Source: Gordius sp. MW1 (Eukaryota > Nematomorpha > Gordioida > Gordea > Gordiidae). Taken from it: DNA of 64,000 nucleotides. The stretch spans positions 20,447,245 to 20,511,244 of the forward strand of contig OZ038528.1 of the NCBI GenBank assembly GCA_964036665.1. The letters run 5' to 3'. The notes under the pieces were generated by a model. The model had not been told where the DNA came from. It searched no databases and saw only the letters and a program-made list of their open reading frames with translations. A program made the translations under genes and the position numbers. Of the stretch, positions 34,105 through 46,234 are shown piece by piece; position 1 is the stretch's first letter, and each line of letters begins with the position of its first letter.

Positions 34105-34537
34105 TAGAGATCTGAAAAGCTCCTCCCGGCCCGCTGCTCAAACCTGCCCTTCCACACGGGCCGGACAACTGTCATAAATTTAGTTTTTTGGGCGGCCCGG
34201 GCGGGCAGTATAGCAAGATTCGGGCAATTCGGGCTCATATTTTTTAAATAATGTATTATTTTGTTTTCGTGCATTATTTTGTCATTTTCTATATGATTGT
34301 GTAATATTTGTAAATCATAGAGCTTATCCAAAAAAATCAGAAATAAAATTTGTCGAAAATTATAACGATTACTTTAAAATATTTAAGAATAATCATTTCA
34401 TGACGGGCAATTCTAGCATCGCTAATAAATCGGGCATGGCCGGGCGGACGCTTAGAAGGATTTGGGTAGGCAGTTTAATTAAAAATTAGGACCGGGCTGT
34501 GTTTGGACATTTAAAATTTTAATAAATCTAACCTCTA
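34105..34537. mobile_element. hAT MITE related to 51324-51756
   Basis: Starts TAGAGATCTGAAAAGC and ends AAATCTAACCTCTA. Inside are CCCGGCCCGCTGC and CGGGCGGGC blocks and an AT-rich centre. It has the same length and layout as the Rab27-intron copy. The 8-bp flanks (ATACTTAT, ATACCGAA) only half match, so the duplication has decayed. Confidence 0.75.
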
Positions 34538-36105
34538 ATACCGAAATAACAACTTTTTAAAACTTTATTCTGAAATAAATGTAAGGAATATATTAAATTA
34601 AATTTTGACATTATGTCTAACTCAATATTGGGAAGAAGATCTTGTCATTTGCAATATTTACAAGTTAAAATTTCCATTCCACCTTTACATTCCTTACTTT
34701 GGCTTGAATAAGGTTTTCTCTTCTCGTTTTTGACTATTTTAAAGACTCTAACATCGCGACTTTTCTCATCTCTCATCTTGGCCAATTTGTACATCAGCCT
34801 GTCACCGCCTTTATGGGCCAGCTTGTTATCTCAGTGTACGCGGCATTCTTCGTCAATGCAAAGGGCTTTTTCAAAGCTCTCTTTGCCTCCTTATACGCTT
34901 GATAATCCTCCGACTTTTTTGCTTTATGCCACCGTCTATATAGATTTTTTTATTAAATCCTTTAATTGATCCCACCACCATAGCTCCTTATTCATAGCTT
35001 TGCCTCCTTGGGTCTATCCTAGAACCCGAATCGCTGTTCCCTTATGTCCGCAATTAGTATATCACAATCGTCGTCTAGTTCCCTTTGCAACTTCATGCAC
35101 CCATTTATCATCCGCCGACGTATCCTATAGCACTTCATATCAAATTCAAAGTTCACAAACCTTTATTTTTTAGGGAAATACTTTTCTTTAAGATTCTTAA
35201 CAAGGAGACGATTTTGGCGATTTCTTCTCTCGGCATTACTTTTAAATTTTAAATCTTCCATAAATCCTTTTCCCGTATGAGCAGATAGTCAATTTGACCA
35301 AAATGCGTCCCACTTCTATATGTCATATGATCTTCGCGTCTTTGAAAAAGGTGTTAACGATCGCCATGCTGTATGCTTGCTGTACTTGGAGAAATGTTTC
35401 CCCTCCCTTGTTCTTCAGACTATGACCACAGCCTCCCTAATTTTGTTCATACCCCAGGCATCTTTCCCTATGTGGGTGAAGTATGCCTCAATAGTTAACT
35501 TTTCACCCTGTAACATTTGTATTTTCTTTTTCAATGAATTGAAAAATATGTCTTTCTCGATTCCATACACCCATATTGGGGAGCATAGGCGGTGAACATA
35601 ACGGTTGTTAGGAGGCCTCCTTGATCTGCTATTTTCACCCACATCAACCTGCCTGAACAAAGCTTGACTTCCACCACCTTGCATTTGAACGTCTCGTTTA
35701 AAACGATACCGACTCCATTTTTAAGATTTGGTGACCCACTGTAAAATGGCTTGTATCCCTCTCTCAACTTTTGATTAGTTCTATTTCACCTCGTATCTTG
35801 TAAGCAGGCGTTGTGTACCTTTCTTCTTTTTAGTATTTGGACCACGATACTCTTTTCCGTCAACGTGCCCACATTCCATCACGATATTTTCTTTATATCC
35901 ACAACTAATTTATTAACTGCTTGTGTGAGTAAGCGGTAACCCTAGTGTATTTTTCACTTGCACCGGCATGGAGGACGTTATCTTTCTGTTATAAAGTTTT
36001 GTTTAAAACTATCTTGATTTTAGAGTTGTTTTACAGCTGGTTTCCGACCTGACGCCGGCCCTCCATTCTTTTTACACAAAATTAGAACCGTCGTTGGTAT
36101 TCTTA

Positions 36106-36600
36106 ATAAAAGGGGGATAAAAATAAACAAATGTTTTAGCTGTAAGGTGAGACTAAAATTTTAATAAAACACAAATTATTAAAACAAGCTTATAAAGTTG
36201 GAGCTCAAATATTATGCTGATTTACTTTAAAAATAATTTAATTTTATGGAAGAATTTTGCATAAATGTGAAACTTTTTTACATATTTTTGTTACATACAT
36301 AGCTGTTATAAAAACACAGCTCAAAGCGAGAAAGCTTGAATAAATGACAATTCGCGTCTATTAATTGATGGGAATTTGCATTGCGCTTGCGGTTAACGCT
36401 GAGTTTTTCACACTATATATAAAAGCCAATCAACCTTAACATATACCTGACTACAACAAAATCATAAAACTATATCTTATCCTATTGCAAATCTAAGTTC
36501 AATTGCATAAAAACTAATTAAGCGAGTCATAATCATTTAAAATGTAGATTAAAATGGATGACTTATTTTCGACATTCATTTGGTCATCGTGGTACTCGTA
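36106..36600. other. AT-rich spacer
   Basis: No gene or repeat boundary was recognised between the RTE 5' edge and the next MITE. Confidence 0.5.
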
Positions 36601-36608
36601 AAATTCGG

Positions 36609-36873
36609 TGGCCCGTCAACTTGCCGAAAACATCATGCCAAATTGAATATCCCAATGTTAAAAAATATATCCCAATTAAAAAATGTCCCTTAACAATTAA
36701 GCAATTAACCAGTCAATTTCGGATTAAAGCTAATATTTAGGTATTAGTTATAATAAAATTGATAATTATTATAAAAGGTACTCAATTTAGGGCCTTCTTT
36801 ATGATAATGGAGAGATGGTCGTGTCCCAGGGTGAATTCGGCAAAATGGTTTTCGGCGAGTTGACAGGGCACCA
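36609..36873. mobile_element. MITE, second copy of the 4660-4935 family
   Basis: It begins TGGCCCGTCAACTTGCC and ends GAGTTGACAGGGCACCA. The interior is clearly related to 4660-4935. Flanking AATTCG occurs on the left and, past the fold-back insertion, on the right at 38714-38719, which fits a target duplication that was later interrupted. Confidence 0.78.
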
Positions 36874-36878
36874 AATTC

Positions 36879-38710
36879 GGGCCTAGGCTATGTATTCTCG
36901 ATTCAGAGTGATAAATAACAAAACGTAAAACGCATTTCTTAAACGTTCCATTCCCGAGCGCAATCATCGCGTTCGTTAATTTGTGTGTTATTGTTTACAA
37001 ATTTTTTAAATTCGCCATTTTTGCTTGTTCTAATCCATATGGTAACAACAACATTTTGTGGCAATATAAAGGTATGATAAATAGATATATTAACTATTTT
37101 CCTAGATAAATAATTTTGAATTTTTAATCTTTTCAAACAAGATTTGTTCATTAATTTAACATTTTGTGGCAATAAAAAGGTATGATAAATAGGTATATTA
37201 ACTATTTTCCTAGATAAATAATTTTGAATTATTTTCTTAGATCAGTTGCAAAAGAGGTGGGAAAAATACATCAACCATTCAAAGGCTCAACATATTTGTC
37301 TCATTTACTAAAACATCAATCAATAGTTGATTCAAATACATCAACCATTCAAATGTTCAACATATTTGTCTCATTTAATAAAACATCAATAAATAGTTGA
37401 TTAACCATTGTATTTAAGAATTTATAACATATATCTAATAGGTTTTTTTAATGAGGTTGGAAACCTTATTTGTTATCCGTGTAATACAATAAACCTTGTG
37501 TTGTTGCTTATATTATTGTTGTTAGTGTTTCAACATATTAATACTATTTGTGAGTCAGGGAGAGTTACAATTATTAATTGCTATGCAATTTATATTGATA
37601 AGAATGACCATTTAAGTATTTTATCAAATTTATAATATGATTTTCATTAGAAATCATTAGTATAACAATTTACAATTTTGCATACATATTCTGACAAATC
37701 CTTAAATATTAGTTTGTAAAAATCTGAATACATTTATACATATTTCATTAAGAGTCACATAATATAAGTGCTGTTTTCTTATTTTAAGAGTTAATTGGTA
37801 GTATTAGAATTCCTGTATGTTCTAAAAGTGCAAAAGCTTTGTGCATATGGTTACCAACAATTTATTAATTCTATTTTCAAAACTTATTTTTTAAATGTTA
37901 TAATCTAAAAGTTACTCAAGATAGTTACCAACAATCTTCTATTTCATTTTTTATAAAAGGCACATATAAAAATGTCAAAAGCATTTTCAATATTTTTTAC
38001 CTGATGTCATAACCTAAAAGTTACTCAAGATAGTTACCAACAATCTTCTATTTCATTTTTTATAAAATGCACGTATAAAAATGTCAAAAGCATTTTCAAA
38101 TCTAATTTTTTATAACATGCTATCTTAAAAAATACAGTTTATTTAAATTTGAGCCAAATTCAGCAAACCTTTTAGGAAATTTATTGAATCTCTAAAAAAA
38201 CAACACTCAAATATGTCAGCTGCAGTTTATTATTTTTAAACAATAAGAAACAATGGTGAATCAACTACTGATTGATGTTTTAGTAAATAAGACAAATATG
38301 TTGAACATTTGAATGGTTGATGTATTTTTCCCACCTCTTTTGCAACTGATCTAAGAAAATAATTAAAAATTATTTATCTAGGAAAATAGTTAATATATCA
38401 ATTTATCATACCTTTTTATTGCCACAAAATGTTGAATAAATGAACAAATCTTGTTTAAAAAGATTAAAAATTCAAAATTATTTATCTAGGAAAATAGTTA
38501 ATATATCTATTTATCATACCTTTCTTTTCCCACAAAATGTTGTTGTTACCATATGAATTAGAACAAGCAAAAATGACGAATTTAAAAAAATGTAAACAAT
38601 AACACACAAATTAACGAACGCGATGATTGCGCTCGGGAATGGAACGTTTAAGAAATGCGTTTTACGTTTTGTTATTTATCACTCTGAATCGAGAATACAT
38701 AGCCTAGGCC
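36879..38710. mobile_element. Fold-back DNA transposon with about 450-bp inverted arms
   Basis: The left arm starts GGGCCTAGGCTATGTATTC and the right arm ends GAATACATAGCCTAGGCC. The arms stay highly similar for roughly 450 bp (about 36879-37345 and 38255-38710). The perfect 8-bp TSD CCAAATTC lies at 36871-36878 and 38711-38718. The centre is AT-rich with two internal direct duplications (about 37265-37400 and 37905-38100) and no transposase. Long arms resemble fold-back or Mutator-like elements, whereas the 8-bp TSD fits hAT or P types, so the superfamily is open. It ends 71 bp before the EAF start codon. Confidence 0.9.
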
Positions 38711-38781
38711 CCAAATTCGCAGCTACAAAAAGATTTATTAAAATTCTAAAAGACGTGTGCTCTTAATTTTTTTATTTTTGG

Positions 38782-41663
38782 ATGGTTGAAGACTTTAGGG
38801 AATTAAAACTTGGTAAAAGTTTTACTAATGAGTGTGATTCTTCATTCCATAACCTTAGATGTAAATCCTTATTTTCTTAAGTCATAAGGTTATATTTAGA
38901 CGATTTCAAGCCAGCATCTATTGATGAACATGGTATTGGTACTATTAAGATAGAGAATGGAAATAGAGTAACTGCACAATTGCCTAATGTTGAAGTTAGT
39001 AATTTAAATTTTTTATAATATTTATAATACATCAATTTATTAAAGTAATTGAATAAGTCATGTTTACTTTTTTGTAGAATGCTGGAAAAAAGCATACAAC
39101 ATTTTGTGGGTCAAGAAAACCAAGTCAAAAGGAATGTATTTTGATTATTGATAACGATACGGGTGAAATTACATTAGAAAAAATATCATCCTCAATTCAG
39201 CTCAAAAAAATTAGGTTATTTTATTTAAACATTTTAGTTATTATATAAATAACCTATTTATGTTTTTCTAAAGTCTGTATCTATATTTATCTAAAGATTA
39301 GCTAACAACCTGCCTAAGAATGTTGGAGGCCAAACTATGAACAACAGCAAAATGACATCAACAGCATTACCAATTAGTGAGACACCTTCAAAAAAATCAA
39401 TTGAAACTTGTCCAAATATTCAATTTACACCAACTCTAACTCCTAAAAAGCCTATGCCCCCTATGGCTCAAAAATCTGTTTTAACTGCAAAAAAGCCATC
39501 AAACATTGTCAAAGGTATAATATATAAATATTGTTTATAAAATATATTCATTTAATTACAGCAATTACCAATTTTTTTATTCTCATTCCTGAATTAATTT
39601 TTATTTGAATTATTTATGTCCACTGCATTTAGTTATATAATATACAATTTAAAATTTTGATTTTTACTTAAGATGTTCACTTTTATCACGTAAATGAATA
39701 AAAGCCAATTAAAGTTTATGGCCAACTGTTATTGTAAAAAGTTTCATTTGTACAAAAAAGTCTTTTGTTAAATCACGTGACAGACGTCTTTTCTTCATCC
39801 CCCAAGCGAGTGCATCGTTTGTCGTTATCGGATTCGGAAGATAATGTCGATTTTAAGGATAATGACGTCACACGTCACGTGATAAGCGCGTCGATAAATA
39901 AAAGTAAACAAGGTCCTCCGCCTCAAGGGACACCCGTCACGAGTGAGCCACAGATTATTATTAATTCATACCTTTTGGAATTTTTTTTGAAAACTTTAAT
40001 CATTTAGTTGAAAGTTTTCAATATATTAATTAATTGATATACAAATTGGGTGAAATGCTTCTTATTTTATAAGTTTAAACTATTTTGAAAATAAAAAATG
40101 ATTTTATAAGTTATTTTAAATCGATTTTAGGGAATTTTGAACGGTTCATAAATAAATTAGATATATAAATAAGAAATTTATGTATAAAGCTAATCAGTCG
40201 AGCCCATAAACAATAATGGAATTTGAGCTCGGGCGAGGTCAAAAAATTAAAGCCTACCAGGGGTCATAAGCTAGTGTATTTGCTAAAGCAAAATAAAAGT
40301 CATTTACACAAGCATAAGTCCACAACCATTAAAAACCCTTTTAAGTTTCCAAGGCAATTATGTAAAAATTTCAAGCTGGACAGGACACTCACTCAAGACA
40401 ACGAAAAGCGATCCCATAAATGAATAGCAATTGATACTGAGTATTCAATTGGCTGCCTCCTTAAGTTTATACGAATTTTTTCGATGAATCGTCTGCTTTT
40501 TTCTTAGTAATAAAGAAATTAAATTGAAGATTGTTTATAATTTATGCACTTTGTCATATACCGTATCTACTTAATAAACTTTTTGACGCATTTCGGAATG
40601 CTTTAACTTAATACTTTATAAATAAAATCGTTTGCAAGTAATTGAGTTTATAAATAGATTTTTTAAACTTTGAAACAAAACATTGCCCAGCGCCCACCCC
40701 ACTGTCCGAAAAGGAAGATGGCGAAATGGATGACGACGAAAACGAGCCCCTAACCCACGAGTCCATTCTTCCTGTGGGTGCAAACTTTTCCTTACCCCTT
40801 ACACCATCGGTACCGCCCCACTCGCCGAGCCACGCCCTAAACCTCACGGTATCTTCCTCCTCTTCTTCCGCCTCATCGGGGTCATCATCCTCCCCCTCGT
40901 CTTCCGGTGGTAGCTCATCACGTGACTCATCTCCGTCATCACGTGATTCGCCTCCTAGGGCACACAAGATGGCGCCTCCCGCGACCAAACATGGTAGCTC
41001 GACTACCGGCCAACACGTCAAACAGCTGCAACACAACGGTCACAGGACGTCTGTCGATTTGAGTAAGCATTTTCTCAAAAACTTTAAATTGTTTTATAAT
41101 TAAAATTGTTTTTTTTATTTTTGTAAAATTCACGAAGGTTTTATAGTATTTAACTACCCTGCTAATAACATAGCATTTACGATTACAAAATTAAAATTTA
41201 CTCTTCAAAAATGCAATTTCGCTATGGGATGCATAATTTTAGCTAGGCTTTTAATTGTATTGTAGTGGGATTTAAAAGTTTTTATACATAATATTTTTTT
41301 AACTTATCTACAATATATTAGTTAATTGAGCGTAAATTGGATGTTTTAATGAAAAGCTCGTAGACGTAATATAAATCCGGCTTTGATGATAAGACAGGCT
41401 TCTAAGGTGTAGATAGAAAAATTACTATTTTAGACGGGATATAAATGCCTATAAAGGCACGAAAAAAGGCTTAGGCTTCCAAATACCCTGTGTAAATTTC
41501 TACAACAAATCCATATTTCAATTTATAATTTTTATACCTCATAAAATACTTCTGTAGATATTTAATTTAATAAATTTATCAATTACGCATCGTTTACTTT
41601 CTTGCCACAGACGAAGACCTCAAACTAAGCGAAAGCGATAGCCGGTCAGATGATAGCGACTAA
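38782..41663 (+). CDS. Eaf: ELL-associated factor (EAF), transcription elongation cofactor
   Basis: Seven exons join in phase: 38782-38860, 38900-38994, 39078-39214, 39297-39514, 39784-39942, 40691-41062 and 41611-41663, about 370 residues. EAF proteins bind ELL in the nucleus and stimulate RNA polymerase II elongation within super-elongation-type complexes. The N-terminal EAF domain is clear: SSFHNLR, then YDFKPASID across the first intron, then [20 protein letters not shown] and IQLKKIR. The middle is rich in Pro, Ser and Lys. Exon 6 is acidic and then serine-rich, and the end [14 protein letters not shown] matches the conserved C-terminus of EAF1/2. Animal EAFs often have about 260-500 residues. 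Intron 1 is only 39 bp. Exons 5-7 are much richer in G and C than exons 1-4. Confidence 0.93.
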
Positions 41664-41817
41664 AAGCAAAAAGGCACCAAAACGAACACGCGCTTTTCAT
41701 ATTTAGAAAAAGCCATTTACCGATATTTATCTAAATATTATTTATATCCTATTGTTATAAATTTACCAATTTTCAACGCTTTGCAGGGTTTTTAATGCAT
41801 GAATTATTTAGCGAGTT

Positions 41818-41823
41818 AATAAA
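41818..41823 (+). terminator. Likely poly(A) signal of EAF
   Basis: AATAAA lies about 155 bp after the EAF stop codon. It is plausible by position only. Confidence 0.45.
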
Positions 41824-42490
41824 TTATTTATCACACATAGTGCTTTTACTAGAATTTACACGAAAACTAGATATCGTGTGTAATATAACAACCAATTTGG
41901 AAGCAAAATATGGCACATTATTAAAGTTTAAAAAAATTAAATATCAGGATTAAACTTTGTTATGGGTTAAGAATATATTTTATTATGATCATTTTATTCG
42001 TTGGAATTTGTATTAGTCATTTGTAGTCATATTTTTTGGCTTTTTTCAACATAATCTGCTTTTTAACTTGCAAATAGTCTATCAAGTTAATGTTTTTGAA
42101 TTGAAAAAATTATTCAGTACAATGTTTTATAAACTAGTTTGTATTTTAATAATTGTCCTTAGAAAGTCAAGAAGAAACTTTGCGAGTAAATATTAAAATA
42201 AGATTTTTTACCAATACGGATTTTAGATGCAAGGGTTAAATTAGTATTTGATATAGCTGTTTGTCATCAAATCTGTGTCATTGTAGTCAATTTGCAGTTT
42301 TAATTTTTCCATTGCTTATTTCTAATAAAATAATAATGGTGTCAGCCAAGAGAGGCTGTGAAATGGTTTTAACCCTTTATAAATATTACATATACTTCGT
42401 TTTCCCAGACAAAGTCAAAGGAATTTAAATAAGGGGAAGAATCAGGTTGTATAAATATATATGTATGTAATCAAAAAATTTCAATCCATT
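41824..42490. other. AT-rich spacer downstream of EAF
   Basis: No gene, RNA or terminal repeat was recognised. Confidence 0.5.
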
Positions 42491-42494
42491 TATA

Positions 42495-42560
42495 TGAATG
42501 TCATTGTATAAAATCGGTGGATTTGGATTGAAATCCACCGATTTTATACAATGACATTCA
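42495..42560. mobile_element. Perfect 30-bp palindrome with 6-bp loop
   Basis: The arms 42495-42524 and 42531-42560 are exact inverted copies around GGATTG. Arm sequence is shared in part with 15316-15410, so both belong to one small palindromic repeat family. The DNA could form a cruciform and its RNA a strong hairpin. Confidence 0.85.
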
Positions 42561-42769
42561 AATATATATTTAGTTGTGATATAAAAAATAAAATAGCCCT
42601 GTTGATTAATCAATGGTATATCAGATCATATAGAATTAAACTTTGTTTAAAAGGAGATAGAATTTCTTTCAAAAATCGTAAAAAAAGTTTTTGAAAATAC
42701 CTTCCTACTTTATCTGAAAATCTTTAAGTTTTGAAATCAAATTTCTTAGTGTAAATTTTTGTATCATAC

Positions 42770-43290
42770 ATCCTTGGCCTCATTATATCCTCCCACTTAT
42801 CCTCAAAATCCATCGTAGCCAAACTAATCTCATACTCCCTCGATGAAACATTTATACAAGCCCTATCCCTTTGGAATATGAATGTTCTATCAGAAAGCTC
42901 ACCACCACAAACACCAAATCAAAAGGATTGGGATGCATGTTTGGTTTCGCGCTCCGTTGCTTATCTGCTTTCGAGCTGCGATACCAAACAACATTACAAC
43001 CTTAGATCTTTGGTGTTTGAAAATGGGGACATGAATGGCTAGAGGCCTATTCTAGCAAGTTCTCCAATATGATGTTAGAGGATTGCGAGCTATCCTACAA
43101 TATAGCACTACGCCTTGGAATAAAATACACCAAGGCATATGCCTGTAAAAATTGCAACCTGCCAGTGGATGAAGAAGCACGCCACCCGTTACACTGCAGA
43201 CTAAATAAATTTAGACACTTGCGACACTCTAAAATCAATTTAATTTCAAATCTTTTATGGATTCCTGGCCTCTTCTAAAAGAGGAAGATG
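42770..43290 (+). pseudogene. LINE C-terminal relic with CxxC zinc-binding-like end
   Basis: The clearest open part (43069-43278) reads LSYNIALRLGIKYTKAYACK, then NCNLPVDEEARHPLHC and RHLRHSKINLI. The pattern of CxxC, a conserved H...C pair and RH..IN follows the C-terminal end of a group of LINE-like reverse transcriptases seen in invertebrates. Upstream pieces to 42770 read in other frames. No RT motif remains here. Confidence 0.55.
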
Positions 43291-43299
43291 AAGACATAT

Positions 43300-44090
43300 T
43301 ACTCATATGATGTTTTTTTAAATATAATTATTATATAATTGTATCATTTAATATTATGTTTAGATATATAATAAACTAACTTCATCTTTAAAAAAAAAAT
43401 TATTTGAAGACAAGTGATTTGTTAGCCATATATTTACAAAAGCTCAGTCAGCTTTTCAATCAAAAGTTTGATACTTAGCGCGTGTGCGGAATTTTTTTCG
43501 ACTAATTAATATAAATTTCTTATGAAATATTTATGGACACTTTATTTATTTTATATCATTAATATATTTACTTTTAATGTTCCAAAATCCACCCACTAGT
43601 AGTGCATTAAAATTTTGACTCTGTGAATAATTCATGAGCTTTCTGCATTATTTTTGCTTTATCTTTTTAATCGGGAAACACTGCAAAGTATTTTATCCCA
43701 TAAATAAATATGTTTAAAGGTATTAATTATTCTCATATATTTCAAATTTGATAATTGTATCCCTCCACTCCACCCAAACATCGGAAAGAACATATCGTCG
43801 TTATGCTAAATGACATTATTATAGTGATATATCATTTTACTGTCAATTTTAATAAAAAAACAATTTATTGATATAACAATTTTAATGTGAAAATAGTCAT
43901 TATTATTTAGACATGGCCTCTCCCAGTAATAAAAATAGTTCAAGAGAGGGGGGGGTGACTTCCATCTCGTTGTATCGTTTAATTCAAAAAAAGCTATAGT
44001 ATTTATGTTGAGTCTGAATTAAAACCTTAAAGTTTATGGTAAAAAGTAATATAATTTGAATAAAAATGTTTTTTGGATGGATTTCTCCCA
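43300..44090. other. AT-rich spacer with a G run
   Basis: No gene was recognised. A G run lies near 43949-43956. Confidence 0.5.
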
Positions 44091-44100
44091 TCCAAAATGA

Positions 44101-44254
44101 CATGGGCGTAGCCAGCATTGGAATTATTGGGGGCAATAATGATTTAGGGAGGAGCATAATATCCATTTTATATAATTTTCGAATTTTAACAAATTTATGG
44201 ATTTATAGGGGGACAGCCGCCCCTTGCTGCCCCCCCCCCTTGGCTACGCCCATG
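44101..44254. mobile_element. hAT-type MITE
   Basis: CATGGGCGTAGCCAGC at the left and TTGGCTACGCCCATG at the right are inverted repeats. The flanks CAAAATGA (44093-44100) and CAAAAAGA (44255-44262) agree at seven of eight positions. C run near 44230-44239. Confidence 0.82.
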
Positions 44255-44614
44255 CAAAAAGATCATTGTAAATAACAAAGTATCCATCTTTTTTATCATG
44301 TATATGCTCCCACAGTCGTGGGATTTGTTTTGATAGCTTCTTTCATCTTGAACGGCTAAGGGCCATGTCTTGATTTATCTTTTTGACGTCATAATTTTGT
44401 CTACTCCCCCTCTCCACGTGACACGAGGTCATCCGCTTCCTCTCTTCCCCGGCACCTCCATGTCCAATGCTTGTCGATTTACAACATTCGTCTTCCTTCT
44501 TAGTATAAATATGACCTTACAACCTTAGCCGATTTTGTTAATCAAGTCCGCCATCGGTTGAATACCCATTTTTGCTCTGAGACAATCATTCGTCATATGG
44601 TCCTACTTAGTATA

Positions 44615-45602
44615 CTGCAACGGGCCTCCCTCCCCCATTATATTAACTTAAAAGCCCTGGCCCGACCCAGCACGTCAAATTATTAAAATATAGCCCCTGG
44701 CTCGTACCGCTAATTTTACACAAAGCCCGGCCTAGGCTCGTACAATTAATTCCTTTTTGCTTTTTTTATTTTAGACTTTAATTTTTTATATCGAAATGGT
44801 AAAACAATGCATGTGGGTAAAAATGTTAAGTTGATAATATTCATGTAAAAATAATAAATTATTATTAATTCCCGGTTAGACGAGTTTTTCTAATTTTTTA
44901 AGAGGCAAAAGTAGGGGAAAAAATTTCACTAGTGGCACTTGTAGTCGGGAATCGGGATACATTAAACAATATATGCTGAATAAACTTATAAAAATATTAT
45001 ATAAAGTTACAATGTTTTTAATAAAGTTATTTTACTTCTTTGCTTTTCGACCATTTTGAATCTTTAGGTTATAGGTATGGAATGCAAAAGCATTAATATT
45101 TTTAAAATTTGCTTTTTAATTTTGTGAACTTGAGTATATATAAAATCTTGCAACAACCTGTAATAAGGCTAAACCGAATATTGAATTAATTCACTCTAAT
45201 ATTGCTAGACGCTATAAATGAATAGACAATGACGGGCAGCTGGCCCGTTCCAAATACTTTTTTAATCATTACCCGCCCCCTCTAATTTAAATCCTGTCTA
45301 CGTCCATGAGGTTGCATGTATATATAATCCCTAATTAGCATATAATGCGGGTTAAGATATTGATTAATGAATGAACAAAAATGGAAATATAATTTAATTT
45401 ACCTTATCAATTTAATAAACATCGAATAATTATAAATTAAAACATGATATAAACAAACCTTTGTTTATACTAAATCTAATTGATTTTAAAAGAGCCTTAG
45501 GCCCGGCCCGAGCCCGCTAGGTTATAATACCCCCCGTCCAGGCGCGGCCCTTTGTTTTATTAAGGCAGAAGCCAAGCCCCTGGGCCGGGCCGTGCAGGTC
45601 TA
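44615..45602. mobile_element. Non-autonomous hAT element in the RTE copy
   Basis: The left end CTGCAACGGGCC pairs with GGGCCGTGCAGGTCTA at the right, although the left end has lost a few bases. TAGTATA stands on both sides (44608-44614 and 45603-45609). Subterminal GGCCCGG blocks and an AT-rich centre match the other hAT derivatives. No transposase. Confidence 0.75.
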
Positions 45603-45938
45603 TAGTATATACTAAGCTCCTCCGTCTCTTTCTCATGTCCGTGGCTTTTAATAGCTTTTCTTCCGTGGTGTCTGCCCATGTTTTACTTCCATTCCCATAT
45701 GAAACATCGGTCTTACAATGGATTTGTGAGCTTTACTCTTCAACCATTTTTGTAACTTCTTCTCACACATTACACCGGATATACTTCGACATTTAAGCTA
45801 TCCTTTTTGAATCCTGCAGGCTTCTTTGCGCAACCTCCATCTTGATATAGCATTGAGCCGAGGTATGTAAACCGTTCTACTTTTAGGTACTTTAGATAGT
45901 AATCTAGTGACGGGGTCCCTGTAAAGTTCATTTACATG

Positions 45939-46090
45939 CATGGGCTTAACCAAGGGGGAGCAGGGACGGGTGCCCCCCCCCCTCTAAATCCAAAAATTTG
46001 TAGAAATTTATTAAAATTACGGCTAAATTTCAAAAAATGCTCATTTTGCCCCTCCTTAAATCTTTAGTGTTCCCCTCTAATTCCAATGCT
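45939..46090. mobile_element. hAT-type MITE copy in the RTE fragment
   Basis: It begins CATGGGCTTAACCAAGGGG and follows the 2773-2938 copy closely; the right end CGCTACGCCTCTA is mutated. The TSD is not readable. It splits RTE sequence. Confidence 0.7.
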
Positions 46091-46234
46091 CGCTACGCCT
46101 CTACATTTATACCGTTTTTCGATGTTATCTTCAAACCATATGCAGCTAAGTGCTTTGACCACTTTTCGGCTTCTTCGAATTTTTTCTCGTTTGTCTCTTC
46201 GCATTGTGATGGTCCTATATCATCGCCATAAAAA

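Larger units (their letters stand above)
29606..36105 (-). mobile_element. RTE LINE copy split by four later insertions
   Basis: Minus-strand pieces of the same RTE family appear in the right order: 3' end and thumb at 29606-29785, then 30650-30998, 31832-31945, 33372-34104 and 34538-36105 with the endonuclease and 5' edge. Joined in thought, they make up about one 3-kb element. Recognisable segments are YSGSPNLKNGVGIVLNE and VKIADQGG (endonuclease, about 35530-35770). All frames are broken. The inserts are 29786-30648, 30999-31831, 31946-33371 and 34105-34537. Confidence 0.85.
44275..46230 (-). mobile_element. RTE LINE 3' fragment with two insertions
   Basis: The left edge (CCATCTTTTTTATCATG) matches the 3' edge of the LINE at 5126. 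The 3' part of the RT thumb continues at 44300-44614, 45603-45938 and 46091-46230 in minus-strand sense. A hAT element (44615-45602) and a MITE (45939-46090) interrupt it. All frames are broken. Confidence 0.8.

Noticed and set aside
40608..41036. 142-codon acidic open frame on the minus strand
   Set aside because: It is the antisense shadow of EAF exon 6, where GC-rich serine codons suppress stops.
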